From NCBI RefSeq assembly GCF_029227915.1, contig NC_079885.1, forward strand, positions 16,381,001 through 16,445,000: a stretch of DNA of 64,000 nucleotides, read 5' to 3'. A program made the position numbers and the translations under genes. Shown piece by piece: positions 27,032 to 38,003 of the stretch (position 1 is its first letter; each line of letters starts with the position of its first letter). Below the pieces are notes generated by a model. The model was given only the letters and a program-made list of their open reading frames with translations, was not told the DNA's origin and did not search any database. This stretch comes from Hydractinia symbiolongicarpus (Eukaryota > Cnidaria > Hydrozoa > Anthoathecata > Hydractiniidae).

Positions 27032-28120
27032 AAGTTTTTCCTTGGTGCCATGGCTATAGAACACTGTTAACTCTGTGCACAGCCACCTGTGAGCCGTATC
27101 ATTGCCGTCGCAGCCTAAAAAAGGCCTTAGACGTAAACCACGTGCTTTCACGCTCCCGGCCAGGCTACCATTGATCTAGTCCTTCAAGTCTCAATGGACT
27201 CCGACTTGCCAAGTCGTTCTCCTTACCGTCATGGCTTTAGAGCACTGTGAACTATGTGCACAGCCCTCTAAATGCTGCAATATGTCCTTTTACAGACTAA
27301 TAAAGGCCTTGCACGTAAATCACGTTCTTCCACGTCCCCAGCAAGGCTACCAATGGCCTAGTGTTCCCAGTCTCAATGGACTACAACGTGCCAAGTCCTT
27401 TACCTTGGCGCTATGGCGTAAGAACACTGTTAACTACGTGTACGGCCCTTTGAACGCTGTAATATGGCCTTTTGCAGACTAATAAAGGCCTTACACGTAA
27501 ACCACGTGCTTTTACGCTCCCAACCAGGCTACCATTGGTCTAGTGTTCTCAGTCTCAATGGAATATGACGTCCCGAATCATTTTCCTTGGCGCCATGGCT
27601 TTAGCACACTGTTAACTCCTTGCAAAGCCCTCTAAAGGCTGTAATATGGCCATTTGCAGCCTAATAAAGGCGTTATACGTAAATACCGTCGTTCCAACTG
27701 CCTGCGCAGGTTACCATAGGAGTAGTCCTTCCAGTCTCAATGGATTATAGCGTCCCAAGTCCTTTTACTTGACGCCATGGCTATAGAACACTGTTAACTA
27801 CGTGCACAGCCCTCTAAAGTCAGTAATACGGCCTTTTGCAGCCTAATAAAGCCTTTACACGTAAATACCGTGATTCCACCACCCTCCGCCGGATACCATT
27901 AGTCTAGTCCTTCCAGTCCCAATGGAATACAACGTGCCAAGTCGTTTTCTTTGGCACCTTGGCGTTAGAAGACCGGCAACTACGCGCACAGTCCTCCAAA
28001 TCCTGTAACATGGCGTTTTACAGACTAATAAAGGTCTTACACGTAAATCACGTTCTTCTACGTCCCCAGCAAGGTTACCAATGGTCTAGTGTTCCCTGTC
28101 TTAATGGAATATGACGTCTC

Positions 28121-28301
28121 AAGTCCTTTTCCTTGACGCCATGGCTTTAGAACACTCTTAGCTACGTGCACAGCCCCCTGTGAGCCGTATTATTGCCGTC
28201 GCAGCCTAATAAAGGCCTTAGACGTAAACCACGTGCTTTCACGCTCCCGGCCAGGCTACCATTGATCTAGTCCTTCAAGTCTCAATGGACTCCGACTTGC
28301 C
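28121..28301 (+). repeat. Representative S-class monomer (181 bp)
   Basis: S monomers carry 'cactcttagctacgtgcac', then 'cccctgtgagccgtattatt' (or 'gtaagc') and 'gccgtcgcagcc', and end with 'ccacgtgctttcacgctccc' or 'cttccacgctcccagcc'. They are consistently 181 bp. A sub-variant with 'cccaccagg' is 180 bp (starts 4187, 12784, 59452). S follows R in nearly all blocks and is joined by 'gacgtctcaag'. This copy opens the second hexamer of the 27.1-29.2 kb pair. Confidence 0.93.
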
Positions 28302-28483
28302 AAGTCGTTCTCCTTACCGTCATGGCTTTAGAGCACTGTGAACTATGTGCACAGCCCTCTAAATGCTGCAATATGTCCTTTTACAGACTAATAAAGGACT
28401 TGCACGTAAATCACGTTCTTCCACGTCCCCAGCAAGGCTACCAATGGCCTAGTGTTCCCAGTCTCAATGGACTACAACGTGCC
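28302..28483 (+). repeat. Representative V-class monomer
   Basis: V starts 'aagtcgttctccttagcgtc' (here 'accgtc'), carries 'agcactgtgaactatgtgc' and 'tgctgcaatatgtcc', and ends 'tcacgttcttccacgtcccc' with 'ggcctagtg' or 'ggcctattg'. It follows S or W and precedes U. A plus-strand reading frame of 63-83 codons beginning at its 'catggc' recurs with V copies. It has no sign of being a gene. Confidence 0.92.
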
Positions 28484-28665
28484 AAGTCCTTTACCTTGGC
28501 GCTATGGCGTAAGAACACTGTTAACTACGTGTACGGCCCTTTGAACGCTGTAATATGGCCTTTTGCAGACTAATAAAGGCCTTACACGTAAACCACGTGC
28601 TTTTACGCTCCCAACCAGGCTACCATTGGTCTAGTGTTCTCAGTCTCAATGGAATATGACGTCCC
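28484..28665 (+). repeat. Representative U-class monomer
   Basis: U carries 'gcgctatggcgt', 'actacgtgtacggccctttg', 'aacgctgtaatatggcc' and the ending 'ccacgtgcttttacgctccc' 'aaccagg' with 'tctcagtctcaatgg'. It is normally found between V and P. 'ggccctttgaacgc' occurs only in U and U hybrids and is the easiest tag for them. Confidence 0.92.
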
Positions 28666-28847
28666 GAATCATTTTCCTTGGCGCCATGGCTTTAGCACAC
28701 TGTTAACTCCTTGCAAAGCCCTCTAAAGGCTGTAATATGGCCATTTGCAGCCTAATAAAGGCGTTATACGTAAATACCGTCGTTCCAACTGCCTGCGCAG
28801 GTTACCATAGGAGTAGTCCTTCCAGTCTCAATGGATTATAGCGTCCC
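28666..28847 (+). repeat. Representative P-class monomer
   Basis: P carries 'ctttagcacactgttaac', 'gcaaagccctctaaaggctg' and 'gcgttatacgtaaataccg', then 'tcgttccaactgcctgcgc' running into the only clear palindrome of the family. It ends 'ccataggagtagtccttcc'. P nearly always precedes Q. Local variants include 'gtacactg' (43-52 kb) and a 'tgctgcc' form in the outer arms. Confidence 0.93.
28792..28801. other. 10-bp perfect palindrome in P monomers
   Basis: 'cctgcgcagg' equals its own reverse complement. It occurs once per P (and P2) monomer at the same internal position, so roughly once per hexamer, and is absent from Q, R, S, T, U, V and X. In the divergent islands the same position is altered ('cctgcgcaag', 'cctacgccgg'). 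A protein-binding role is possible but only inferred. Confidence 0.8.
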
Positions 28848-29029
28848 AAGTCCTTTTACTTGACGCCATGGCTATAGAACACTGTTAACTACGTGCACAG
28901 CCCTCTAAAGTCAGTAATACGGCCTTTTGCAGCCTAATAAAGCCTTTACACGTAAATACCGTGATTCCACCACCCTCCGCCGGATACCATTAGTCTAGTC
29001 CTTCCAGTCCCAATGGAATACAACGTGCC
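28848..29029 (+). repeat. Representative Q-class monomer
   Basis: Q carries 'ctctaaagtcagtaatacgg', 'ataaagcctttacacgtaaa' and then 'gattccaccaccctccgc' followed by 'cgg' or 'ggg'. It ends 'ccattagtctagtccttcc' 'agtccc'. It sits between P and R. The shortened 'taaagcc' (rather than 'taaaggcc') helps separate Q from other classes. Confidence 0.93.
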
Positions 29030-29211
29030 AAGTCGTTTTCTTTGGCACCTTGGCGTTAGAAGACCGGCAACTACGCGCACAGTCCTCCAAATCCTGTAAC
29101 ATGGCGTTTTACAGACTAATAAAGGTCTTACACGTAAATCACGTTCTTCTACGTCCCCAGCAAGGTTACCAATGGTCTAGTGTTCCCTGTCTTAATGGAA
29201 TATGACGTCTC
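29030..29211 (+). repeat. Representative R-class monomer
   Basis: R begins 'aagtcgttttctttggcac' with 'cttggcgtt', then 'agaagaccggcaactacgcg', 'cagtcctccaaatcctgtaa' and 'acagactaataaaggtctta', and ends 'gcaaggttaccaatgg'. It follows Q and precedes S. A minus-strand frame of about 68 codons repeatedly spans the Q end and R body. It opens on GTG rather than ATG and is not considered a gene. Confidence 0.93.
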
Positions 29212-30302
29212 AAGTCCTTTTCCTTGACGCCATGGCCTTAGATCACTCTTAGCTACGTGCACAGCCCCCTGTAAGCAGTAATATTGCCGTCGCAGCCTAA
29301 TAAAGGCCTTAGACGTAAACCACGTGCTTCCACGCTTCCAGCCAGGCTACCATTGATCTAGTCCTTCGAGTCTCAATGGACTATGACGTCCCAAGTCCTT
29401 TTCCTTGGCGCCATGGCTTTAGAACAATGTTAACTCCGTGCACAGCCCTCTAAATGCTTTAACATGGCCTTTTGCAGACTAATAATGGCTTTAAACGTAA
29501 ATACTGTCGTTCCACGTCCCCAGCAAGGCTACCAATGGTCTAGTGTTCCCAGTCTTAATGGATAATGACGTCCCAAGTCCTTTTCCTTGGCGCCATGGCT
29601 ATAGAACACTGTTAACTACGTGCAAAGCCCTCTAAAGGCAGTAATATGGCCATTTGCAGCCTAATAAAGGCCTTACACTTAAATCACGTTCTTCCACGTC
29701 CACAGCAAGGTTACCAATGGTCTAGTGTTCCCAGTCTTAATGGAATATGACGTCTCAAGTCCTTTTCCTTGACGCCATGGCTTTAGATCACTCTTAGCTA
29801 CGTGCACAGGCCCCTGTAAGCAGTAATATTGCCGTCGCAGCCTAATAAAGGCCTTAGACGTAAACCACGTGCTTCCACGCTTCCAGCCAGGCTACCATTG
29901 ATCTAGTCCTTCGAGTCTCAATGGACTATGACGTCCCAAGTCCTTTTCCTTGGCGCTATGGCTTTAGAACAATGTTAACTCCGTGCACAGCCCTCTAAAT
30001 GCTTTAACATGGCCTTTTGCAGACTAATAATGGCTTTAAACGTAAATACTGTCGTTCCACGTCCCCAGCAAGGCTACCAATGGTCTAGTGTTCCCAGTCT
30101 TAATGGATAATGACGTCCCAAGTCCTTTTCCTTGGCGCCATGGCTATAGAACACTGTTAACTACGTGCAAAGCCCTCCTAAAGGCAGTAATATGGCCATT
30201 TGCAGCCTAATAAAGGCCTTACACTTAAATCACGTTCTTCCACGTCCACAGCAAGGTTACCAATGGTCTAGTGTTCCCAGTCTTAATGGAATATGACGTC
30301 TC
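29212..30302 (+). repeat. S-T-X trimer tandem duplication (2 x 545 bp)
   Basis: Copies start at 29212 (S, 29393 T, 29575 X) and 29757 (S, 29938 T, 30120 X). Shared variants are 'aaatgctttaacatgg', 'aatggataatgacgt', 'ccttacacttaaatcacg' and 'gtccacagcaagg'. A few single-base differences ('gtaagcag' neighbours, 'ccctccta') separate the copies. Confidence 0.9.
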
Positions 30303-30552
30303 AAGTCCTTTTCCTTGACGCCATCGCTTTAGAACACTCTTAGCTACGTGCACAGCCCCCTGTGAGCCGTAATATTGCCGTCGCAGCCTAATAAAGGCCT
30401 TAGACGTTGAACTATGTGCACAGCCCTCTAAATGCTGCAATATGTCCTTTTACAGACTAATAAAGGCCTTGCACGTAAATCACGTTCTTCCACGTCCCAA
30501 GCAAGGCTACCAATGGCCTAGTGTTCCCAGTCTCAATGGACTACAACGTGCC
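30303..30552 (+). repeat. 250-bp fused S-V monomer
   Basis: An S monomer (with 'ccatcgcttt') runs to 'ccttagacgt' and then continues directly as 'tgaactatgtgcac' of V. The S ending and the V beginning, about 114 bp in total, are missing. The join is near 30408-30412. The result is one 250-bp interval between anchors instead of two monomers, and only one copy was seen. Confidence 0.9.
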
Positions 30553-32369
30553 AAGTCCTTTTCCTTGGCGCTATGGCGTTAGAACACTGTTAACTACCTG
30601 TACGGCCCTTTGAACGCTGTAATATGGCCTTTTGCAGACTAATAAAGGCCTTACACGTAAACCACGTGCTTTCACGCTCCCAACCAGGCTACCATTGGTC
30701 TAGTGTTCTCAGTCTCAATGGAATATGACGTCCCAAGTCGTTTTCCTTGGCGCCATGGCTTTAGCACACTGTTAACTCCGTGCAAAGCCCTCTAAAGGCT
30801 GTAATATGGCCATTTGCAGCCTAATAAAGGCATTATACGTAAATACCGTCGTTCCAACAGCCTGCGCAGGTTACCATAGGAGTAGTCCTTCCAGTCTAAA
30901 TGGACTATAACGTCCCAAGTCCTTTTCTTTGACGCCATGGCTATAGAACACTGTTAACTACGTGCACAGCCCTCTAAAGTCAGTAATACGGCCTTTTGCA
31001 GGCTAATAAAGCCTTTACACGTAAATACCGTGATTCCACCACCCTCCGCCGGATACCATTAGTCTAGTCCTTCCAGTCCCAATGGAATACAACGTGCCAA
31101 GTCGTTTTCTTTGGCACCTTGGCGTTAGAAGACCGGCAACTACGCGCACAGTCCTCCAAATCCTGTAACATGGCGTTTTCCAGACTAATAAAGGTCTTAC
31201 ACGTAAATCACCTTCTTCCACGTCCCCAGCAAGGTTACCAATGGTCTAGTGTTCCCAGTCTTAATGGAATATGACGTCTCAAGTCCTTTTCCTTGACGCC
31301 ATTGCTTTAGATCACTCTTAGCTACGTGCACAGCCCCCTGTAAGGAGTAATATTGCCGTCGCAGCCTAATAAAGGCCTTAGACGTAAACCACGTGCTTCC
31401 ACGCTCCCAGCCAGGCTACCATTGATCTAGTCCTTCGAGTCTCAATGGACTATGACGTCCCAAGTCCTTTTCCTTGGCGCCATGGCTTTAGAACAATGTT
31501 AACTCCGTGCACAGCCCCCTGTAAGCTGTATTATTGCCGTCGGAGCCTAATAAAGGCGTTAGACGTAAAGCACATGCTTCCACGCTCCCAGCCAGGCTAC
31601 CATTGACCTAGTCCTTCGAGTCTCAATGGACTATGACGTCCCAAGTCCTTTTCCTTGGCGCCATGGCTATAGAACACTGTTAACTACGTGGACAGCCCTC
31701 TAAAGGCAGTAATATGGCCATTTGCAGCCTAATAAAAGCCTTACACTTAAATCACGTTCTTCCACGTCCCCAGCAAGGTTACCAATGGTCTAGTGTTCCC
31801 AGTCTTAATGGAATATGACGTCTCAAGTCCTTTTCCTTGACGCCATGGCTTTAGAACACTCTTAGCTACGTGCACAGCCCCCTGTGAGCCGTATTATTGC
31901 CGTCGCAGCCTAATAAAGGCCTTAGACGTAAACCACGTGCTTTCACGCTCCCGGCGAGGCTACCATTGATCTAGTCCTTCAAGTCTCAATGGACTCCGAC
32001 TTGCCAAGTCGTTCTCCTTAGCGTCATGGCTTTAGAGCACCGTGAACTATGTGCACAGCCCTCTAAATGCTGCAATATGTCCTTTTACAGACTAATAAAG
32101 GCCTTGCACGTAAATCACGTTCTTCCACGTCCCCAGCAAGGCTACTAATAGCCTAGTGTTCCCAGTCGCAATGGACTAGAACGTGCCAAGTCCTTTTCCT
32201 TGGCGCTATGGCGTTAGAACACTGTTAACTACGTGTACGGCCCTTTGAACGCTGTAATATGGCCTTTTGCAGACTAATAAAGGCCTTACACGTAAACCAC
32301 GTGCTTTTACGCTCCCAACCAGGCTACCATTGGTCTAGTGTTCTCAGTCTCAATGGAATATGACGTCCC
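30553..32369 (+). repeat. Hexamer-derived region, middle part (10 monomers)
   Basis: Starts: 30553 U, 30735 P, 30917 Q, 31099 R, 31281 S, 31462 T/S hybrid, 31643 X, 31825 S, 32006 V, 32188 U. The monomer at 31462 has a T head but an S centre and end ('gtaagctgtattattgccg', 'aaagcacatgc'). 31825 starts another complete hexamer that continues into the next block. Confidence 0.88.
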
Positions 32370-33461
32370 AAGTCGTTTTCCTTGGCGCTATGGCTTTTGC
32401 ACACTGTTAACTCCGCGCAAAGCCCTCTAAAGGCTGTAATATGGCCATTTGCAGCCTAATAAAGGCATTATACGTAAATACCGTCGTTCCAACTGCCTGC
32501 GCAGGTTACCATAGGAGTAGTCCTTCCAGTCTCAATGGACTATAACATCCCAAGTCCTTTTCCCTGACGCCATGGCTATAGAACACTGTTAACTACGTGC
32601 ACAGCCCTCTAAAGTCAGTAATACGGCCTTTTGCAGGCTAATAAAGCCTTTACACGTAAATACCGTGATTCCACCACCCTCCGCCGGATACTATTAGTCT
32701 AGTCCTTCCAGTCCCAATGGAATACAACGTGCCAAGTCGTTTTCTTTGGCACCTTGGCGTTAGAAGACCGGCAACTACGCGCACAGTCCTCCAAATCCTG
32801 TAACATGGCGTTTTACAGACTAATAAAGGTCTTACACGTAAATCACGTTCTTCCACGTCCCCAGCAAGGTTACCAATGGTCTAGTGTTCCCAGTCTTAAT
32901 GAAATATGACGTCCCAAGTCCTTTTCCTTGGCGCCATGGCTTTAGCACACTGTTAACTCCGTGCAAAGCCCTCTAAAGGCTGTAATATGGCCATTTGCAG
33001 CCTAATAAAGGCATTATACGTAAATACCGTCGTTCCAACTGCCTGCGCAGGTTACCATAGGAGTAGTCCTTCCAGTCTCAATGGACTATAACATCCCAAG
33101 TCCTTTTCCTTGACGCCATGGCTATAGAACACTGTTAACTACGTGCACAGCCCTCTAAAGTCAGTAATACGGCCTTTTGCAGGCTAATAAAGCCTTTACA
33201 CGTAAATACCGTGATTCCACCACCCTCCGCCGGATACTATTAGTCTAGTCCTTCCAGTCCCAATGGAATACAACGTGCCAAGTCGTTTTCTTTGGCACCT
33301 TGGCGTTAGAAGACCGGCAACTACGCGCACAGTCCTCCAAATCCTGTAACATGGCGTTTTACAGACTAATAAAGGTCTTACACGTAAATCACGTTCTTCC
33401 ACGTCCCCAGCAAGGTTACCAATGGTCTAGTGTTCCCAGTCTTAATGAAATATGACGTCTC
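32370..33461 (+). repeat. P-Q-R trimer tandem duplication (2 x 546 bp)
   Basis: Starts: 32370 P, 32552 Q, 32734 R and 32916 P, 33098 Q, 33280 R. Both copies share 'ctataacatcccaag' and 'ggatactattag'. The R at 32734 keeps its own end ('cttaatgaaatatgac') up to 32902, and the P-leading 'gtcccaag' is distinguishable from 32914. The exchange therefore lies within 'aatatgacgtc' at 32903-32913. Confidence 0.92.
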
Positions 33462-33824
33462 AAGTCCTTTTCCTTGACGCCATGGCTTTAGATCACTCTT
33501 AGCTACGTGCACAGCCCCCTGTAAGCAGTAATATTGCCGTCGCAGCATAATAAAGGTCTTAGACGTAAACCACGTGCTTCCACGCTCCCAGCCAGGCTAC
33601 CATTGATCTAGGCCTTCGAGTCTCAATGGACTATGACGTCCCAAGTCCTTTTCCTTGGCGCCATGGCTGTAGAACACTGTTAACTACGTGCACAGCCCTC
33701 TAAGGGCAGTAATATGGCCATTTGCAGCCTAATAAAGGCCTTAAACGTAAATCACGTTCTTCCACGTCAACAGCAAGGCTACTAATAGCCTAGTAATCCC
33801 AGTCGCAATGGACTAGAACGTGCC
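33462..33824 (+). repeat. S and X monomers before island 2
   Basis: Starts: 33462 S and 33643 X. The X has 'tctaagggcag' and 'ccacgtcaacagc', and ends 'ctactaatagcctagtaat' 'cccagtcgcaatggactaga', a combination partly shared with the V at 32006. It passes into the first island monomer. Confidence 0.82.
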
Positions 33825-35460
33825 AAGTCCTTTTCCTTGGCGCTATGGCGTTAGAACACTGTTAACAACGTGCACGGCCCTTTGAACGCTGTAATATGGC
33901 CATTTGCAGCCTATTAAAGGCCTTATACGTAAATACTGTCGCTCCACCTGCCTGCGCAATTTACCATTGGTGTAGTCCTTCCACTCTCAATAGACTATGA
34001 CGTCCTAAGTCGTTTTCTTTGACGCCGTGACGTTTGAAAACCCGCTAGTACGCGCACAGTCCCCTAAATGCTATTGTATGGCTTTTGTTAGTCTAAAAAA
34101 GGCCTTACGCGTAAATCACGTGCTTCCACTCTCCTAACCAGGTTACCAATGGTGTACCTTTCCGACTATCATTTCACTACGACGTCCCAATTCCTTTTCC
34201 TTGGCGCTTTAGCGTTAAACCACTTTTAACTACGTGCACAGGCCTCTAAATGCTGTAAATTGCCTTTTGCAGCCAAATAAAGGCTTTACACGTAAATAAC
34301 GTGGTTCCACCACCCTTCGCGGGATACCAATAGTCTAGTCCTTCCAGTCTCAATGGACTATGACGTCCTAAGTCCTTTTCCTTGACGCCATGGCTATAGA
34401 ACACCGTTAACTACGTGCACAGCCCTCTAAAGTCAGTAATACGGCCTTTTGCAGCCTAATAAAGGCTTAACACGTAAATACCGTGGTTCCACCACCCTTC
34501 GCGGGATACCATTGGTCTAGTTCTTCCAGTCTCAACGGACTATAACGTGATAAGTCCTTTTCCTTGGCGCCATGGCTTTAGAACCCTGTTAACTACGTGC
34601 AAGGCCCTCTAAACGCTGTAATATGGCGTTTTGTAGCCTAATAAAGGCTTTATACGTAAATACCGTTGTTCCACCTGCCTACGCCGGTTACCATTGGTGT
34701 AGACCTTCTAGTCTCAATGGACTACAACGTCCCAAGTCGTTTTCTTTGGCACCGTGGCGTTAGAAGACCGCCAACTACGCGCACAGCCCTCTAAATGCGA
34801 CAATATCGTCTTTTGCAGGCTAGTAAAGGCCTTACCTGTAAGTCACGTGTTTCCATGCTGCCAGGAAGGCTACCATTAGTCTAGTGTTCCCAGTCTCAAT
34901 GGACTAGAACGTGCCAAGTCCTTTTCCTTGGCGCTATGGCGTTAGAACACTGTTAACTACGTGCACGGCCCTTTGAACGCTGTAATATGGCCATTTGCAG
35001 CCTTTTAAAGGCCTTATACGTAAATACTGTCGCTCCACCTGCCTGCGCAAGTTACCATTGGTGTAGTCCTTCCACTCTCAATGGACTATGACGTCCTAAG
35101 TCGTTTTCTTTGACGCCGTGACGTTTGAAAACCCGCAAGTACGCGCACAGTCCCCTAAATGCTATAGTATGGCTTTTGTTAGTCTAAAAAAGGCCTTACG
35201 CGTAAATCACGTGCTTCCACTCTCCAAACCAGGCTACCAATGGTGTACCTTTCCGACTATCATTTCACTACGACGTCCCAATTCCTTTTCCTTGGCGCTT
35301 TAGCGTTAAACCACTTTTAACTACGTGCACAGGCCTCTAAATGCTGTAAATTGCCTTTTGCAGCCAAATAAAGGCTTTACACGTAAATAACGTGGTTCCA
35401 CCACCCTTCGCGGGATACCAATAGTCTAGTCCTTCCAGTCTCAATGGACTATGACGTCCC
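33825..35460 (+). repeat. Divergent satellite island 2 (1.5 copies of a hexamer)
   Basis: Starts: 33825 a, 34007 b, 34189 c, 34370 d, 34552 e, 34734 f, 34916 a, 35098 b, 35280 c. The unit a-b-c-d-e-f is 1,091 bp, the same size as the main hexamer, and its monomers are diverged relatives of main classes: a U/P-like, b and f R-like, c and d Q-like, e P-like. The second a-b-c is closer to island 1 than the first ('cgcaagtacg' and 'ctatagtatgg' versus 'cgctagtacg' and 'ctattgtatgg'). Confidence 0.9.
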
Positions 35461-38003
35461 AAGTCTTTTTCCTTGGCGCAATGGCTTTAGAACAATGTTA
35501 ACTCCGTGCACAGCCCTCTAAATGCTATAACATGGCCTTTTGCAGACTAATAATGGCTTTAAACGTAAATACTGCGTTCCACGTCCCCAGCAAGGCTACC
35601 AATGGTCTAGTGTTCCCAGTCTTAATGGAATATGACGTCCCAAGTCATTTTCCTTGACGCCATGGCTATAGAACACTGTTAACTACGCGCACAGTCCTCT
35701 AAAGGCTGTAATATGGCTATTTGGAGCCTAATAAAGGCGTTATACGTAAATACCGTTGTTCCACCTGCCTGCGCAGGTTACCATAGGAGTAGTCCTTCCA
35801 GTCTCAATGGACTATGACGTCCTAAGTCCTTTTCCTTGGCGCCATAGCTTTAGAACAATGTTAACTCCGTGCACAGCCCTCTAAAGACAGTAATATGGCC
35901 ATTTGCAGCCTAATAAAGGCCTTACACGTAAATCACGTTCTTCCACGTCCCCCGCAAGGTTACCAATGGTCTAGTGTTCCCAGTCTTAATGGAATATGAC
36001 GTCTCAAGTCCTTTTCCTTGACGCCATGGCTTTAGATCACTCTTAGCTACGTGCACAGCCCCCTGTAAGCAGTAATATTGCCGTCGCAGCCTAATAAAGG
36101 CCTTAGACGTAAACCACGTGCTTCCACGCTTCCAGCCAGGCTACCATTGATCTAGTCCTTCAAGTCTCAATGGACTCCGACTTGCCAAGTCGTTCTCCTT
36201 AGCGTCATGGCTTTAGAGCACCGTGAACTTTGTGCACAGCCCTTTAAATGCTGCAATATGTCCTTTTGCAGACTAATAAAGGCCTTGCACGTAAATCACG
36301 TTCTTCCACGTCCCCAGCAAGGCTACCAATGGCTTTGTGTTCCCAGTCTTAATGGAATATGACGTCCCAAGTCATTTTCCTTGGCGCCATGGCTTTAGCA
36401 CACTGTTAACTCCGTGCAAAGCCCTCTAAAGGCTGTAATATGGCCATTTGCAGCCTAATAAAGGTGTTATACGTAAATACCGTCGTTCCAACTGCCTGCG
36501 CAGGTTACCATAGGAGTAGTCCTTCCAGTCTCAATGGACTATAACGTCCCAAGTCCTTTTCCTTGACGCCATGGCTATAGAACACTGTTAACTACGTGCA
36601 CAGCCCTCTAAAGTCAGTTATACGGCCTTTTGCAGCCTAATAAAGCCTTTACACAAAATACCGTGATTCCACCACCCTCCGCCGGATACCATTAGTCTAT
36701 TCCTTCCAGTCCCAATGAAAAACAACGTGCCAAGTCGTTTTCTTTGGCACCTTGGCGTTAGAAGACCGGCAACTACGCGCACAGTCCTCCAAATCCTGTA
36801 ACATGGCCTTTTACAGACTAATAAAGGTCTTACACGCAAATCACATTCTTCCACGTCCCAAGCAAGGCTACCAATGGTCTAGTTGTCCCAGTCTTAATCG
36901 ACTATGACGTCTTAAGTCCTTTTCCTTGGCGCCATGGCTATAGAACACTGTTAACTACGTGCACAGCCCTCTAAAGGCAGTAATATGGCCATTTGCAGCC
37001 TAATAAAGGCCTTACACGTAAATCACGTTCTTCCACGTCCCCAGCAAGGTTACCAATGGTCTAGTGTTCCCAGTCTTAATGGAATATGATGTCTCAAGTC
37101 CTTTTCCTTGACGCCATGGCTTTAGAACACTCTTAGCTACGTGCACAGCCCCCTGTAACCCGTATTATTGCCGTCGCAGCCTAAAAAAGGCCTTAGACGT
37201 AAACCACGTGCTTTGACGCTCCTGGTCACGCTACCATTGATCTAGTCCTTCAAGTCTGAATGGACTCCGACTTGCCAAGTCTTTCTCCTTAGCGTCATGG
37301 CTTTAGAGCACTGTGAACTATGTGCACAGCCCTCTTAATGCTGCAATATGTCCTTTTACAGACTAATAAAGGCCTTGCACGTAAATCACGTTCTTCCACG
37401 TCCCCAGCAAGGCTACCAATGGCCTATTGTTCCCAGTCTCAATGGACTACAACGTGCCAAGTCCTTTTCCTTGGCGCTATGGCGTTAGAACACTGTTAAC
37501 TACGTGTACGGCCCTTTGAACGCTGTAATATGGCCTTTTGCAGCCTAATAAAGCCTTTACACGTAACTACCGTGATTCCACCACCCTCCGCCGGATACCA
37601 TTAGTCTAGTCCTTCCAGTCCCAATGGAAAACAACGTGCCAAGTCGTTTTCTTTGGCACTTTGGCGTTAGAAGACCGGCAACTACGCGCACAGTCCTCCA
37701 AATCCTGTAACATGGCCTTTTACAGACTAATAAAGGTCTTACACGCAAATCACGTTCTTCCACGTCCCCAGCAAGGTTACCAATGGTCTAGTGTTCCCAG
37801 TCTTAATGGAATATGATGTCTCAAGTCCTTTTCCTTGACGCCATGGCTTTAGAACACTCTTAGCTACGTGCACAGCCCCCTGTAACCCGTATTATTGCCG
37901 TCGCAGCCTAAAAAAGGCCTTAGACGTAAACCACGTGCTTTCACGCTCCCGGTCACGCTACCATTGATCTAGTCCTTCAAGTCTCAATGGACTCCGACTT
38001 GCC
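35461..38003 (+). repeat. Mixed hexamer-derived region (14 monomers)
   Basis: Starts: 35461 T, 35642 P, 35824 X, 36006 S, 36187 V, 36369 P, 36551 Q, 36732 R, 36914 X, 37096 S, 37277 V, 37459 U/Q hybrid, 37641 R, 37823 S. In 37459 the U body changes to Q at 'gcagcctaataaagcc', skipping P. S-V-P at 36006-36550 lacks U. S copies near 37.1 and 37.8 kb share 'gtaacccgtatt' with those at 16.1 and 20.0 kb. Confidence 0.87.

Larger units (their letters stand above)
27032..29211 (+). repeat. Two adjacent hexamers (S-V-U-P-Q-R, 2 x 1,091 bp)
   Basis: Starts: 27032 W/S, 27211 V, 27393 U, 27575 P, 27757 Q, 27939 R, then 28121 S, 28302 V, 28484 U, 28666 P, 28848 Q, 29030 R. From about 27122 the copies are nearly identical at an offset of 1,091 bp and share private variants such as 'ccttaccgtcatgg', 'cctttaccttggcgc', 'gtcccgaatcatttt', 'ggattatagcgtccc' and 'gttccctgtctt'. 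One visible difference is 'aaaggcctt' versus 'aaaggactt' in V. The first monomer differs more and comes from a different parent. Confidence 0.93.
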
